A stretch of DNA of 43,767 nt from a virus, in the IMG/VR virus record IMGVR_UViG_3300035670_000433, positions 1-43,767 of that record; one strand, given 5' to 3'. The position numbers were made by a program, and so were the translations under genes. Shown here in pieces: positions 23,683 through 29,757 of the stretch; positions within the stretch are counted from its first letter, which is position 1; each line of letters starts with the position of its first letter. The notes below the pieces were generated by a model. It made no database searches. It was not told the origin of the DNA and saw nothing but the letters and a program-made list of their open reading frames with translations.

Positions 23683-24270
23683 TTATTTAATCTGATTAAA
23701 AATGTACAGACCGACTTCTGGTTCAACACAATTTCTCAATATTTTGTCCTTTCTAATTCCTATTTTGAAACCAGAGATGTCAAATCCTTTTACTTCTTGC
23801 AAGTCACTTTGCTTATCTAAATGGTTTCGACCAGTAAATTTTTTATCTTCTATGTGTTTGTTTGACCAGAATAGGTGTCTTCCAACTTTATTTGCTTTAA
23901 TTAGTGGCTCATACCATGGAATAACATTTTCAACTACCCAATTACCTTTAAAATAACCTTGCAAAAATAATATCTCTTCATATAGTTTCATATCTGGGTA
24001 TACTGCTTTATTTTGTCCCCTTCCAACCGCTGTATGTTTTCGTATTCTTGAATGGCTTGGACAGGGAGGAGAACTCCAAATAAAATCAAACTCTTGATAG
24101 TGGTCTAACAAATATTGATGAGCATCAGCAACAACAACTCTATCATTTGGAAAAAAATGCTTATAAACTTCTGCAATCTTTGGTTCATATTCAACCGCCA
24201 CAACCTCATGCTCATCTCCCCATAGTTTTCTATTACCCCCTATTCCTGCATATAAATTTAATATTTTCAT
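23683..24270 (-). CDS. Short C5-cytosine methyltransferase-like protein
   Basis: This 195-residue protein is recognisable by motif I LNLYAGIGGNRKLW (about 4-17), the acidic end of motif II (VAVEYEP), motif IV WSSPPCPSHSR with the catalytic Cys, and motif VI VVENVIPWYEP with the catalytic-type ENV. The long target-recognition domain and motifs IX-X of full Dcm enzymes (over 300 aa) are missing, as in several phage versions. The leader is a structured element with a tRNA-like T-arm. It probably protects phage DNA; activity without a standard target-recognition domain is uncertain. Confidence 0.82.
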   Translation of the reverse strand: MKILNLYAGIGGNRKLWGDEHEVVAVEYEPKIAEVYKHFFPNDRVVVADAHQYLLDHYQEFDFIWSSPPCPSHSRIRKHTAVGRGQNKAVYPDMKLYEEILFLQGYFKGNWVVENVIPWYEPLIKANKVGRHLFWSNKHIEDKKFTGRNHLDKQSDLQEVKGFDISGFKIGIRKDKILRNCVEPEVGLYIFNQIK

Positions 24271-24284
24271 ATATTTTTTTAATT

Positions 24285-24372
24285 GAAGTGCAGGTGCAGT
24301 GCTAGACCACTTAAACCTACTCGTCAGTTGGGTATTAAAGGAATCGAACCTCCCACACCACATCTGCACTCC
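24285..24372 (-). ncRNA. Structured leader with tRNA-like T-arm in front of methyltransferase gene
   Basis: The ends pair over 8 bp (GGAGTGCA / TGCACTTC). Inside are two hairpins: TGGG-AGG-TTCGATT-CCT...CCCA, whose GGTTCGATTCC equals the T-arm of the tRNA-Gln at 26813, and GGT...AGTG-GTCTAG-CACT...ACC, which looks like a D-arm. The T-arm precedes the D-arm, the reverse of a normal tRNA. The promoter TTGAGA-16-TATAAT (24409-24404, 24387-24382) starts RNA near 24375, and the start codon is 15 nt past the element. A riboswitch-like leader, decayed tRNA or permuted tRNA are all possible. Confidence 0.55.
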
Positions 24373-24381
24373 ACTGTTACT

Positions 24382-24409
24382 ATTATATTTAATTTAATAA
24401 AAATCTCAA
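24382..24409 (-). promoter_or_regulatory. Promoter of methyltransferase gene
   Basis: Minus strand TTGAGA, 16-bp spacer, TATAAT. The -35 lies inside the terminator hairpin of the upstream gene. Confidence 0.6.
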
Positions 24410-24433
24410 CCCATTTATTAACAGGTTGAGATT
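24396..24433 (-). terminator. Intrinsic terminator of the phosphoesterase gene
   Basis: Minus strand AATCTCAACC / GGTTGAGATT, 10-bp stem with a 12-nt loop, followed by TTTTATT. It starts inside the stop codon of the gene at 24432-25733. Confidence 0.82.
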
Positions 24434-25733
24434 AGATTACAAACGGCAACAGACCATACTTTCCATCTGCGTATAGAATACCGTTAGCGTGAGCATGATT
24501 ACTTGGACCATGCATATACCTTTGTCGAAGTATTGTGTTTGTTCCAACTGTCATACTATTTGCAAACACCATTGGTCCATGTGTGTGAGCACCAATCTGT
24601 TTTAGATTTAAGTTACTAAATGATAGTGCTGTTCCTCGTGAACCATTTGGTCCTCTATGTTGATGGGCTGCAAGATTAACTCCACGAACTCGGTATTCTT
24701 CATCTTCTTTTGCAAAGTAGAAATTGCTTGGAAGTTTTCCGAATAGTTCAAGTCCAATTTGGAGTGTTGGCTTTTCACCCTTCATCATTTCAGGAATCAT
24801 TTTGATTACATGAAGAAAATTCTGTGGACTATCCATAAACAGTTTGTCATCAATATATCTCTGTAAGAAGATGTCATGATTACTTTCTGATACTAGGAAC
24901 TTTATGTTTGGAAATGTTTTAGCGAAGAATTGAACTTCATCATACACATCTCTAAGTTCCTTATCCAAAGAATCTCTCTTTGTAGCAAAATCATTTAATG
25001 CTTCAAGTAATTGACCTCGTTTATGTGGATTGATTGAGTTTCCATCAAACAAGTCATGGAAGACAGCAACTTTTGGTTTGAGTTGTTTCAATGTTTCGAT
25101 TGAATGTGCTCGTGCCTTTTTGTCTGTTACTCCCAAGTGCCAATCTCCTAAAATAATTGCTTCTGGTTGTACGATAGTCTTAACTCCATCACAGTATCTT
25201 TCATTCATGTAATAGAAATCTCCATTCTTTGTTGCTTCAACTTGGTAAGTAGTGAAGATACGATTATTTTTAATTTCTACAAACACGAATCCATATTGAT
25301 GTTGTTCGCTTGCCTTTCTTCCTTGTGCTGTGTGCATTTTATAATTGGGTTTCGTAAGATTCCCAGTAGTCATAAAAGCACGAGGTTTGTTAGATGTGTT
25401 AGCAACCGAGATATAACGAATCTTGGCACTAGGCATAATGTACGAATAATCTCGTGAGAGTTTAGTCGTCATTCCTGTCATGGGATTGATTTGTTGTGCA
25501 AGTATTTTCATATCTTGCAAACGAAGATTCGAGTTTAGGGTTTGCGATTCAATAGTCGCAAATCCACCTTCAAAAATTCTTTTATCAATCACATCGTCTT
25601 CTTTATACTGTCCGTTTTGAACGAAAGTTAAAAGATTTGTAACTCCATGAATCTTAGCAAATGCTTTGATATTTTTCAGGAAGTTTACATTTACGAGTGC
25701 ATTATATTGCACATTTGTAATGATGTATTTCAT
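24432..25733 (-). CDS. Calcineurin-like metallophosphoesterase
   Basis: This 433-residue protein has metallophosphoesterase metal-binding motifs in the C-terminal two thirds: IILGDWHLGV at about 192-201 (D-x-H), FHDLFDGNSIN at about 223-233 (GDxxD-like), SESNHDIF at about 279-286 (GNH-E-like) and AHQHRG followed by GAHTHGP (GHTH). The N-terminal 190 residues (YNALVNVNFLKNIKAFAKIH; PSAKIRYISVANTSNKPRAF) are an additional region without a recognised fold. The arrangement recalls phage T5 A1-like phosphoesterases, which act in host takeover or DNA degradation, but a DNA-repair nuclease role (Mre11/SbcD-like) is also open. AAGGAG precedes the ATG. Confidence 0.82.
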   Translation of the reverse strand: MKYIITNVQYNALVNVNFLKNIKAFAKIHGVTNLLTFVQNGQYKEDDVIDKRIFEGGFATIESQTLNSNLRLQDMKILAQQINPMTGMTTKLSRDYSYIMPSAKIRYISVANTSNKPRAFMTTGNLTKPNYKMHTAQGRKASEQHQYGFVFVEIKNNRIFTTYQVEATKNGDFYYMNERYCDGVKTIVQPEAIILGDWHLGVTDKKARAHSIETLKQLKPKVAVFHDLFDGNSINPHKRGQLLEALNDFATKRDSLDKELRDVYDEVQFFAKTFPNIKFLVSESNHDIFLQRYIDDKLFMDSPQNFLHVIKMIPEMMKGEKPTLQIGLELFGKLPSNFYFAKEDEEYRVRGVNLAAHQHRGPNGSRGTALSFSNLNLKQIGAHTHGPMVFANSMTVGTNTILRQRYMHGPSNHAHANGILYADGKYGLLPFVI

Positions 25734-25818
25734 TTTAAGGTACTCCTTACTTTAATAATATTCCATTGACTTTTCATAGAATAATTATCTCGTGGATTGA
25801 CATATTTGAAAAGGAGTT

Positions 25819-25839
25819 TTACAAGAAAGGTGTGGATAA
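25819..25839 (-). promoter_or_regulatory. DnaA-box-like site with TTGTAA
   Basis: Minus strand TTATCCACA (25839-25831), 6 nt, then TTGTAA (25824-25819). No good -10 lies at 17 bp. It is about 100 bp upstream of the phosphoesterase gene. Confidence 0.55.
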
Positions 25840-25844
25840 GTTTT

Positions 25845-26162
25845 TTATTTAATAATTTGTCCTGGGTCTCTTTTAGGTTTAACTATCCACCAAAAAAACC
25901 ACGCTCCTTTACTTCTCACATCATCTCTAAACTTTCTAAGGTCAGTTGCTCCACCTTTAGTCCAGATGTAAGACACAAGCATTGCCACTCGTTTAGATTC
26001 AAGTGGTGGATAAGGACCACCTTTACGTTCTTCATTTAAAAATTCAGTTAACTCACCAACTATATCTTGCCACTCTGAATTAGTACCACTATGTTCTTCT
26101 GCCTTTTGAGCGGATAACTTTTTTAACTTATCAACATATGATTCTACAAAGAGTGGGTCCAT
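25845..26162 (-). CDS. Hypothetical protein (105 aa)
   Basis: This 105-residue soluble protein starts MDPLFVESYVDKLKKLSAQK. A middle SEWQDIVGELTEFLNEERKG is followed by YIWTKGGATDLRKFRDDVRS and a Trp/aromatic-rich end (GAWFFWWIVKPKRD). No membrane segment of full length or metal motif is seen. A TTATCCACA site lies just past its 3' end. No family is recognised. Confidence 0.62.
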   Translation of the reverse strand: MDPLFVESYVDKLKKLSAQKAEEHSGTNSEWQDIVGELTEFLNEERKGGPYPPLESKRVAMLVSYIWTKGGATDLRKFRDDVRSKGAWFFWWIVKPKRDPGQIIK

Positions 26163-26179
26163 ATTGAAAATAAATAATA

Positions 26180-26377
26180 TTAAATATTGTTAACTAAAGT
26201 TACAGCATCTAAATAAGGAACTTGTTTCATAAATCTTTTTCCATTTTCATCTTCATAATAAAAGTAAATATGTTTTGCTGTTTTATCTTCAAGTTCTTTG
26301 AGATAGTATTCCTTGATTGTTAAACCAAGATATTCGTATGGTTGGACTAAGGTTAGTTTTGGTTGAATTACATTCAT
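26180..26377 (-). CDS. Small hypothetical protein (65 aa)
   Basis: This 65-residue protein starts at 26377 (MNVIQPKLTLVQPYEYLGLT). I prefer this start because the promoter TTGTAA-17-TACAAT lies exactly 6 nt before it, and because the longer open frame would run into the tRNA-Leu gene. It has a central YYLKELEDKTAKHIYFYYED and a final QVPYLDAVTLVNN. No family is recognised. Confidence 0.6.
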   Translation of the reverse strand: MNVIQPKLTLVQPYEYLGLTIKEYYLKELEDKTAKHIYFYYEDENGKRFMKQVPYLDAVTLVNNI

Positions 26378-26383
26378 ATTTAT

Positions 26384-26430
26384 ATTGTAAGTCCATATGT
26401 TTTGATTACAAAGGAAAGGGTGTGGATAAC
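26384..26430 (-). promoter_or_regulatory. DnaA-box-like site plus leaderless promoter
   Basis: Minus strand TTATCCACA (26430-26422), 9 nt, TTGTAA (26412-26407), 17-bp spacer, TACAAT (26389-26384), 6 nt, ATG at 26377. Confidence 0.68.
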
Positions 26431-26436
26431 TGTAGT

Positions 26437-26517
26437 GCAAATAACAGGAGTCGAACCTGAAACCCCGAAGGGACTAGTTTCTAAAACTAGCGTGTATACC
26501 AATTCCACCATATTTGC
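26437..26517 (-). tRNA. tRNA-Leu (anticodon UAG)
   Basis: 81 nt. Acceptor GCAAATA/TATTTGC, T8-G9, D-arm, anticodon stem CTAGT/ACTAG with loop TTTAGAA (anticodon TAG), long variable arm with CCC-TTCG-GGG as in class II tRNA-Leu, and T-arm with TTCGACT. The discriminator is A. CCA is not encoded. Confidence 0.9.
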
Positions 26518-26520
26518 AGG

Positions 26521-26591
26521 TGTTCCTTGTAAGAATCGAACTTACATATTCTGGGCTTCAACCAGACGCTTTACCACTAAGCTAAAGGGAC
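26521..26591 (-). tRNA. tRNA-Phe (anticodon GAA)
   Basis: 71 nt. Anticodon stem TCTGG/CCAGA with loop TTGAAGC (GAA), T-arm GTAAG-TTCGATT-CTTAC perfect, T8-A9 present, discriminator A. One C-A mismatch in the acceptor stem (third pair). CCA is not encoded. Confidence 0.85.
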
Positions 26592-26596
26592 ATTTG

Positions 26597-26667
26597 TCAG
26601 AATACTTGGAGTCGAACCAAGGCTACAAGCTCCCAAAGCCTGCATGCTACCGTAACATCTTATTCTG
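26597..26667 (-). tRNA. tRNA-Pro (anticodon UGG)
   Basis: 71 nt. Acceptor CAGAATA/TATTCTG perfect, anticodon stem CAGGC/GCTTG with loop TTTGGGA (TGG, with G37 as in tRNA-Pro), T-arm CTTGG-TTCGACT-CCAAG, discriminator A. Confidence 0.88.
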
Positions 26668-26668
26668 G

Positions 26669-26736
26669 TCGCTTGACTAGGATTCGAACCTAGGACATCT
26701 TGCTTCGAAGGCATGATTGCATCCACTGCCCAAGCG
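26669..26736 (-). tRNA. tRNA-Arg-like (anticodon UCG), shortened
   Basis: About 68 nt, shorter than normal. Acceptor CGCTTGG/TCAAGCG and T-arm CTAGG-TTCGAAT-CCTAG are good. Anticodon loop CTTCGAA gives TCG. The D-arm is reduced (GCA/TGC) and the anticodon stem has an A-A mismatch. It may be a minimal but working tRNA, or decaying. Confidence 0.6.
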
Positions 26737-26739
26737 TGG

Positions 26740-26810
26740 TCGGGAGTACGCTTTCGAGGTCGTACCTTCGTCTTCACAGGACGATATGCTTACAATTACA
26801 CCAACTCCCG
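26740..26810 (-). tRNA. tRNA-His-like (anticodon GUG), unusual T-arm
   Basis: 71 nt. Acceptor CGGGAGT/ACTCCCG and anticodon stem TCGTC/GACGA with loop CTGTGAA (GTG) are perfect. The T-arm does not fold as the normal 5-bp stem and 7-nt TTCRANN loop (GTACG/CGTAC with a 10-nt loop instead). The G-1 typical of tRNA-His is not encoded (A there). Confidence 0.62.
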
Positions 26811-26812
26811 TG

Positions 26813-26883
26813 CTGGGTCTGATGGAATCGAACCACCATTCACAGGTTCAAAACCTGCTGTCCTACCATTAGACGAAGACCCA
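26813..26883 (-). tRNA. tRNA-Gln (anticodon UUG)
   Basis: 71 nt. Acceptor TGGGTCT/AGACCCA with U1-A72 and discriminator G73, as in tRNA-Gln. Anticodon stem GCAGG/CCTGT, loop TTTTGAA (TTG), T-arm with GGTTCGATTCC. It is the first tRNA after rtcB in the direction of transcription. Confidence 0.9.
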
Positions 26884-26956
26884 AGTACCCCCAACTAAGT
26901 TGTACACCTTGTTGGGCATTCCGTTTCAGCATCTTAACGGACAAACTGTTTACTTA
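26884..26956 (-). other. Spacer between rtcB and tRNAs with hairpins
   Basis: Minus strand CCGTT/AACGG and CCCAAC-AAG...CTT-GTTGGG hairpins separate the ligase gene from the tRNA-Gln. They may guide processing of a joint transcript. There is no U-run, so they are not a clear terminator. Confidence 0.4.
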
Positions 26957-28177
26957 TTAATCTTTGTATGGGTCAAAAGTTTCTTCCCCAGCCATACACA
27001 CAATTAATGGAGTAAGAGTATGTAGAATTTGTATGGTTCCTTCATGTAATTTTAACACTTCATCAAGTTTTTTGTAAACTTCTGGGGCTTCGTCTGCTCC
27101 TGCACCTCGTAAAATTACACCGTTAGAGACCATCCTTTCTTTGACCGAATTGAAATCTACTAAACCTTTTGAAACAACAGTCTTCTCTTTGAACATGTAA
27201 GGTGTTCCATCTGGTTTAAATCTTTCAGTCTTTACAAATTTTGTTTTTCCTGTTGCTTGAGTTCTCGACATTATTCTTCCAGCCCCATGAACTGTTGAAT
27301 AAAATGACTCTCTTGATTTTTCTGAATCTATACCTTTAAGTATTACTGATGTTCCTTCCATTGAAGAACCAACAAATCCTCTTTGTCCTGGAAAAGCAGG
27401 TGTTGCACCTTTTCTCACTACCCAATAGTCTTCTCCGTTATGATTTTCTTTCCATGCAAAGTTGTGGTGGTTGTGGACTTCATCAATAATATCTGCACCG
27501 ATTATTTCGGCAACAGTTTTACAAACCCAATCTCTGCCAGCATAAGCATATTTTCCTGCTAAGTGCATTGCTCTTAAGTAATCTTGTCCTTCTTTTGAAT
27601 TTGTGCTGAGTGTATGTGGGGTTTCATCCATAATGTTTACATTGTCTCCAGCCAACTTCATAAAATGAGATGCTATAGTGTGCCCAAGACCTCGAGAACC
27701 AAAGTGTACACCAACCCAAATAAAATCTTCTTCATCTTTAAACACATCTATGTAGTGGTTTCCCGAACCAATAGTTCCAAGTTGTGCTTGTGCTTTTTTC
27801 TTTAGTTCTGGATTTGATAAGAAAAATTCATCTTCCCACGCAGTATCTTCAAACAAAGGGTGCCCAACTTTTACATCATTCTTTTGACCAATACCAAAAG
27901 ATAATGTTTGCCAAATTTTATCAGCAATACTTGGTAGGTAGTCTTTTACTTCTGAATATTTAATATCTAATTTAACAGCCTTGTTTCCACAGGCAATATC
28001 AAAACCAACACCAGCTGGACTTATTTTATCTTTATAAACAGCAACACCTCCAACAGGCATTCCATATCCTTTATGGTTGTCTCCCATTAATGCAATAAAC
28101 TCTGCTTCTTCTAAACAGTTCTTTGCTTGTTCTAAAGCTCCATCTTCGACAGGACCAAATGTGATTACTTTTTTCAT
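26957..28177 (-). CDS. rtcB: RNA ligase RtcB
   Basis: This 406-residue protein, full length for the family, joins 2',3'-cyclic phosphate or 3'-phosphate RNA ends to 5'-OH using GTP and Mn. Recognisable blocks: SPAGVGFDIACGNKAV at about 52-67 (metal-binding Asp and Cys), GSGNHYIDVF near 137, VHFGSRGLGH (metal His) at about 155-164, VHNHHNFAW near 234 (metal His) and HGAGRIMSRTQA at about 295-306, whose His receives GMP. It ends ACMAGEETFDPYKD-like (VCMAGEETF). TTATCCACA, TTGACC-17-TACAAT and a 6-nt gap to the ATG give a leaderless promoter. Downstream are six tRNAs. RtcB probably repairs tRNAs cut by host anticodon nucleases; no archease is seen. Confidence 0.96.
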   Translation of the reverse strand: MKKVITFGPVEDGALEQAKNCLEEAEFIALMGDNHKGYGMPVGGVAVYKDKISPAGVGFDIACGNKAVKLDIKYSEVKDYLPSIADKIWQTLSFGIGQKNDVKVGHPLFEDTAWEDEFFLSNPELKKKAQAQLGTIGSGNHYIDVFKDEEDFIWVGVHFGSRGLGHTIASHFMKLAGDNVNIMDETPHTLSTNSKEGQDYLRAMHLAGKYAYAGRDWVCKTVAEIIGADIIDEVHNHHNFAWKENHNGEDYWVVRKGATPAFPGQRGFVGSSMEGTSVILKGIDSEKSRESFYSTVHGAGRIMSRTQATGKTKFVKTERFKPDGTPYMFKEKTVVSKGLVDFNSVKERMVSNGVILRGAGADEAPEVYKKLDEVLKLHEGTIQILHTLTPLIVCMAGEETFDPYKD

Positions 28178-28183
28178 ATATAT

Positions 28184-28229
28184 ATTGTAAATTAAATATT
28201 TGTATTGGTCAACAGTTATGTGTGGATAA
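28184..28229 (-). promoter_or_regulatory. DnaA-box-like site plus leaderless promoter of rtcB
   Basis: Minus strand TTATCCACA (28229-28221), 8 nt, TTGACC (28212-28207), 17-bp spacer, TACAAT (28189-28184), 6 nt (ATATAT), ATG at 28177. Confidence 0.75.
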
Positions 28230-28376
28230 GTTTTTAAATAAAAGATAAAGAACAGAAGTGGAGTAAGAACGATAAGAATTAAAAGAAAGAAAAGAAAAAG
28301 TCCCCCAGAAAAACCAGCGTCTTCCCCCTATTAAGAAATAGGGAAATGGTATCTCATTTAGGAGACCATTCATTTG

Positions 28377-28447
28377 TTACGAGTATCAGAATCGAACTGA
28401 TGTCTTAGGATTATGAGTCCTGCGTGGTACCATTCCACTAACTCGTA
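28377..28447 (-). tRNA. tRNA with anticodon CAU (Met, or Ile after modification)
   Basis: 71 nt. Acceptor TACGAGT/ACTCGTA, T8-A9, D-arm GTGG/CCAC, anticodon stem CAGGA/TCCTA with loop CTCATAA (CAT), T-arm ATCAG-TTCGATT-CTGAT perfect, discriminator A. The three G-C pairs of initiator tRNA are absent, so it is elongator Met or Ile2 (CAU read as AUA after lysidine). Confidence 0.9.
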
Positions 28448-28457
28448 AATATTTAAC

Positions 28458-28493
28458 AAAAAAACCCACCTTATTCAGGAAGGTAGGTTTTTC
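28458..28493 (-). terminator. Terminator/attenuator between promoter and tRNA-CAU
   Basis: Minus strand ACCTT/AAGGT-centred stem with CC/GG extension and a run of seven T. It lies between the promoter at 28533-28560 and the tRNA. The loop TCCTGAATA can pair with TATTCAGGA upstream in the same RNA (plus coordinates 28472-28480 and 28505-28513), which would break the terminator. Confidence 0.65.
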
Positions 28494-28532
28494 TGACCAC
28501 AAACTCCTGAATAGTTTATGACTCACATATAA

Positions 28533-28578
28533 ATTATACAACATACATTTTTTAATCAAACTATTTACCTGTGGATAA
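28533..28578 (-). promoter_or_regulatory. DnaA-box-like site plus promoter for tRNA-CAU
   Basis: Minus strand TTATCCACA (28578-28570), 9 nt, TTTGAT (28560-28555), 16-bp spacer, TATAAT (28538-28533). The site overlaps the 3' end of the 51-aa zinc-ribbon gene. Confidence 0.62.
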
Positions 28579-28716
28579 CTTCTTACTCTGGTACGCTTTC
28601 TTACTTCTTGCTTTCCATCTTTCTTGTTTACATTTCATACACACTGAAATTGGTTGAGCAACTTTTCTCTCAACAACCTCTCCACACTTATCATAGTTTT
28701 TACAATAAAAATACAT
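28561..28716 (-). CDS. Zinc-ribbon small protein (51 aa)
   Basis: This 51-residue frame starts MYFYCKNYDKCGEVVERKVA. Four cysteines in two pairs (C5-x5-C11 and C26MKC29) can hold a zinc ion, and the C-terminal half is basic (RWKARSKKAYQSKKLSTGK), as in small nucleic-acid-binding ribbons. TAAAAT lies exactly 6 nt before the ATG. The TTATCCACA of the next promoter is inside its last codons. Confidence 0.6.
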   Translation of the reverse strand: MYFYCKNYDKCGEVVERKVAQPISVCMKCKQERWKARSKKAYQSKKLSTGK

Positions 28717-28722
28717 ATCCTA

Positions 28723-28728
28723 ATTTTA
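28723..28728 (-). promoter_or_regulatory. -10 TAAAAT 6 nt before ATG
   Basis: Minus strand TAAAAT, TAGGAT, ATG at 28716. The spacer also holds an AGGA that could act as a weak Shine-Dalgarno site, so this one is ambiguous. Confidence 0.35.
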
Positions 28729-28767
28729 TACACACCTCACAAATAGTCAATGATATTATGCACATAT

Positions 28768-29247
28768 ATGAAAAATCTAAAGGAACTCAAGAAATTTATA
28801 AACACTGCAATAGATTGTTTTGATGTTGGAATCTGGGAAAAGGAAATCAACTTTACCAAACGACCTGGGAATGCTGATATGGAAGTTAACCACCGATATA
28901 AAACTTTCACAATGAACATTCATCAGAACTTCTTTGACCAAGATAAAACCTACCAAGCCAATACTATTATTCATGAGTTCTGTCATTTATTTAATCTACC
29001 TGTGGCTAATCTGGTGGGGGATTGTAAAAATGGAAACCTGATAACTTCCCAACATTTAGATGATGTTTTAGAAAATGCAAATGTACACGCTGAAAAGGTG
29101 GTAGTTAATTTACTATTTGATGATACTTTGGCAAAAGCCTATAAAGAGTATGTGAGACCAAAACAAACTAAAAATAGACTGAGGAGCGTGAAATCAAGCC
29201 CAAAATTGACCAAAAAACAACCAAAAAAGAAAACAGGTACTAGATGA
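28768..29247 (+). CDS. Zinc metallopeptidase-like protein (HExxH, SprT-like size)
   Basis: I use the ATG at 28768 (MKNLKELKKFINTAIDC), giving 159 residues. ANTIIHEFCHLFNLPVANLV at about 74-93 holds the zinc-binding and catalytic HEFCH (HExxH) motif; the third ligand may be the later His in SQHLDDVLENANVHAEK. The C terminus (about 130-159) is strongly basic (KSSPKLTKKQPKKKTGTR), suggesting nucleic-acid contact, as in SprT/Wss1-type DNA-protein crosslink peptidases. The TATTAT at 28754-28759 lies 8 nt before the ATG. A role in proteolysis of host DNA-bound proteins is an inference. Confidence 0.72.
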   Translation: MKNLKELKKFINTAIDCFDVGIWEKEINFTKRPGNADMEVNHRYKTFTMNIHQNFFDQDKTYQANTIIHEFCHLFNLPVANLVGDCKNGNLITSQHLDDVLENANVHAEKVVVNLLFDDTLAKAYKEYVRPKQTKNRLRSVKSSPKLTKKQPKKKTGTR

Positions 29248-29323
29248 CCTGTTTGGGGTTTACTCTCAATGGTGGGCAGTTTTGAGCCTTCTAGGGGTAT
29301 ATCAGAGTGTACTTAGACTGTAA

Positions 29324-29554
29324 TCAAACTATATCTCCCCACTTCTTCCTTGCTTCTCTCATCAATCTCTGAACTGACTTCTTTTGGAGAAAGAATCTAC
29401 CTTTTTCTATAGTGAGGAACTTATCTGCTACTAGGTTATTTTGACGAAACTCTTTTCGTCTTTGCTTTTCATCACGCTTTCTTTGAACTTCTTCTTGAAA
29501 GGCTCGTTTCTCCTTTTCAATAAGATATTTATAGTTTTTAAGTTCATTACTCAT
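29324..29554 (-). CDS. Basic coiled-coil protein (76 aa)
   Basis: This 76-residue helical protein is rich in Lys, Arg and Glu (EKEKRAFQEEVQRKRDEKQR), with a basic C terminus (SVQRLMREARKKWGDIV). It is the last minus-strand gene after the endolysin. TTTACT-17-GATAAT lies exactly 6 nt before the ATG, with TTATCCACA 8 nt further up, so it has its own promoter and is not simply late. No family is recognised; binding to nucleic acid is possible. Confidence 0.62.
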   Translation of the reverse strand: MSNELKNYKYLIEKEKRAFQEEVQRKRDEKQRRKEFRQNNLVADKFLTIEKGRFFLQKKSVQRLMREARKKWGDIV

Positions 29555-29560
29555 GTACTA

Positions 29561-29606
29561 ATTATCTCCTCTTGACTTTTAAAAGTAAAGGCGATAGTGT
29601 GGATAA
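29561..29606 (-). promoter_or_regulatory. DnaA-box-like site plus leaderless promoter
   Basis: Minus strand TTATCCACA (29606-29598), 8 nt, TTTACT (29589-29584), 17-bp spacer, GATAAT (29566-29561), 6 nt, ATG at 29554. On the plus strand TTGACT-17-TAGTGT overlaps it and points to the 48-aa gene. Confidence 0.68.
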
Positions 29607-29610
29607 CCTT

Positions 29611-29757
29611 ATGAAAAAAATAAATAAAGAATTTAAAGCATTCGTTTACATAGGAGGTAAACAATACGAAATTAAAGATGAACGAATATACCACCACTAT
29701 GAAAGGGCTAAGAGATTAGTTACTCATAGACGAGAGATTATTGGATATAAGAGTTAA
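29611..29757 (+). CDS. Small hypothetical protein (48 aa)
   Basis: This 48-residue frame starts MKKINKEFKAFVYIGGKQYE and has a basic helical end (HYERAKRLVTHRREIIGYKS). The open frame extends upstream, but that part overlaps the promoter, so I take the ATG at 29611. The end overlaps the endolysin gene by 20 bp in convergent orientation. No family is recognised. Confidence 0.5.
   Translation: MKKINKEFKAFVYIGGKQYEIKDERIYHHYERAKRLVTHRREIIGYKS

Noticed and set aside
24285-24372. A circularly permuted tRNA.
   Set aside because: Not called as a tRNA: with GCACC/GGTGT as anticodon stem the variable region has 1 nt, U33 is missing in possible loops, and the acceptor pairs poorly (bulge and mismatches). 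Kept as a structured leader.
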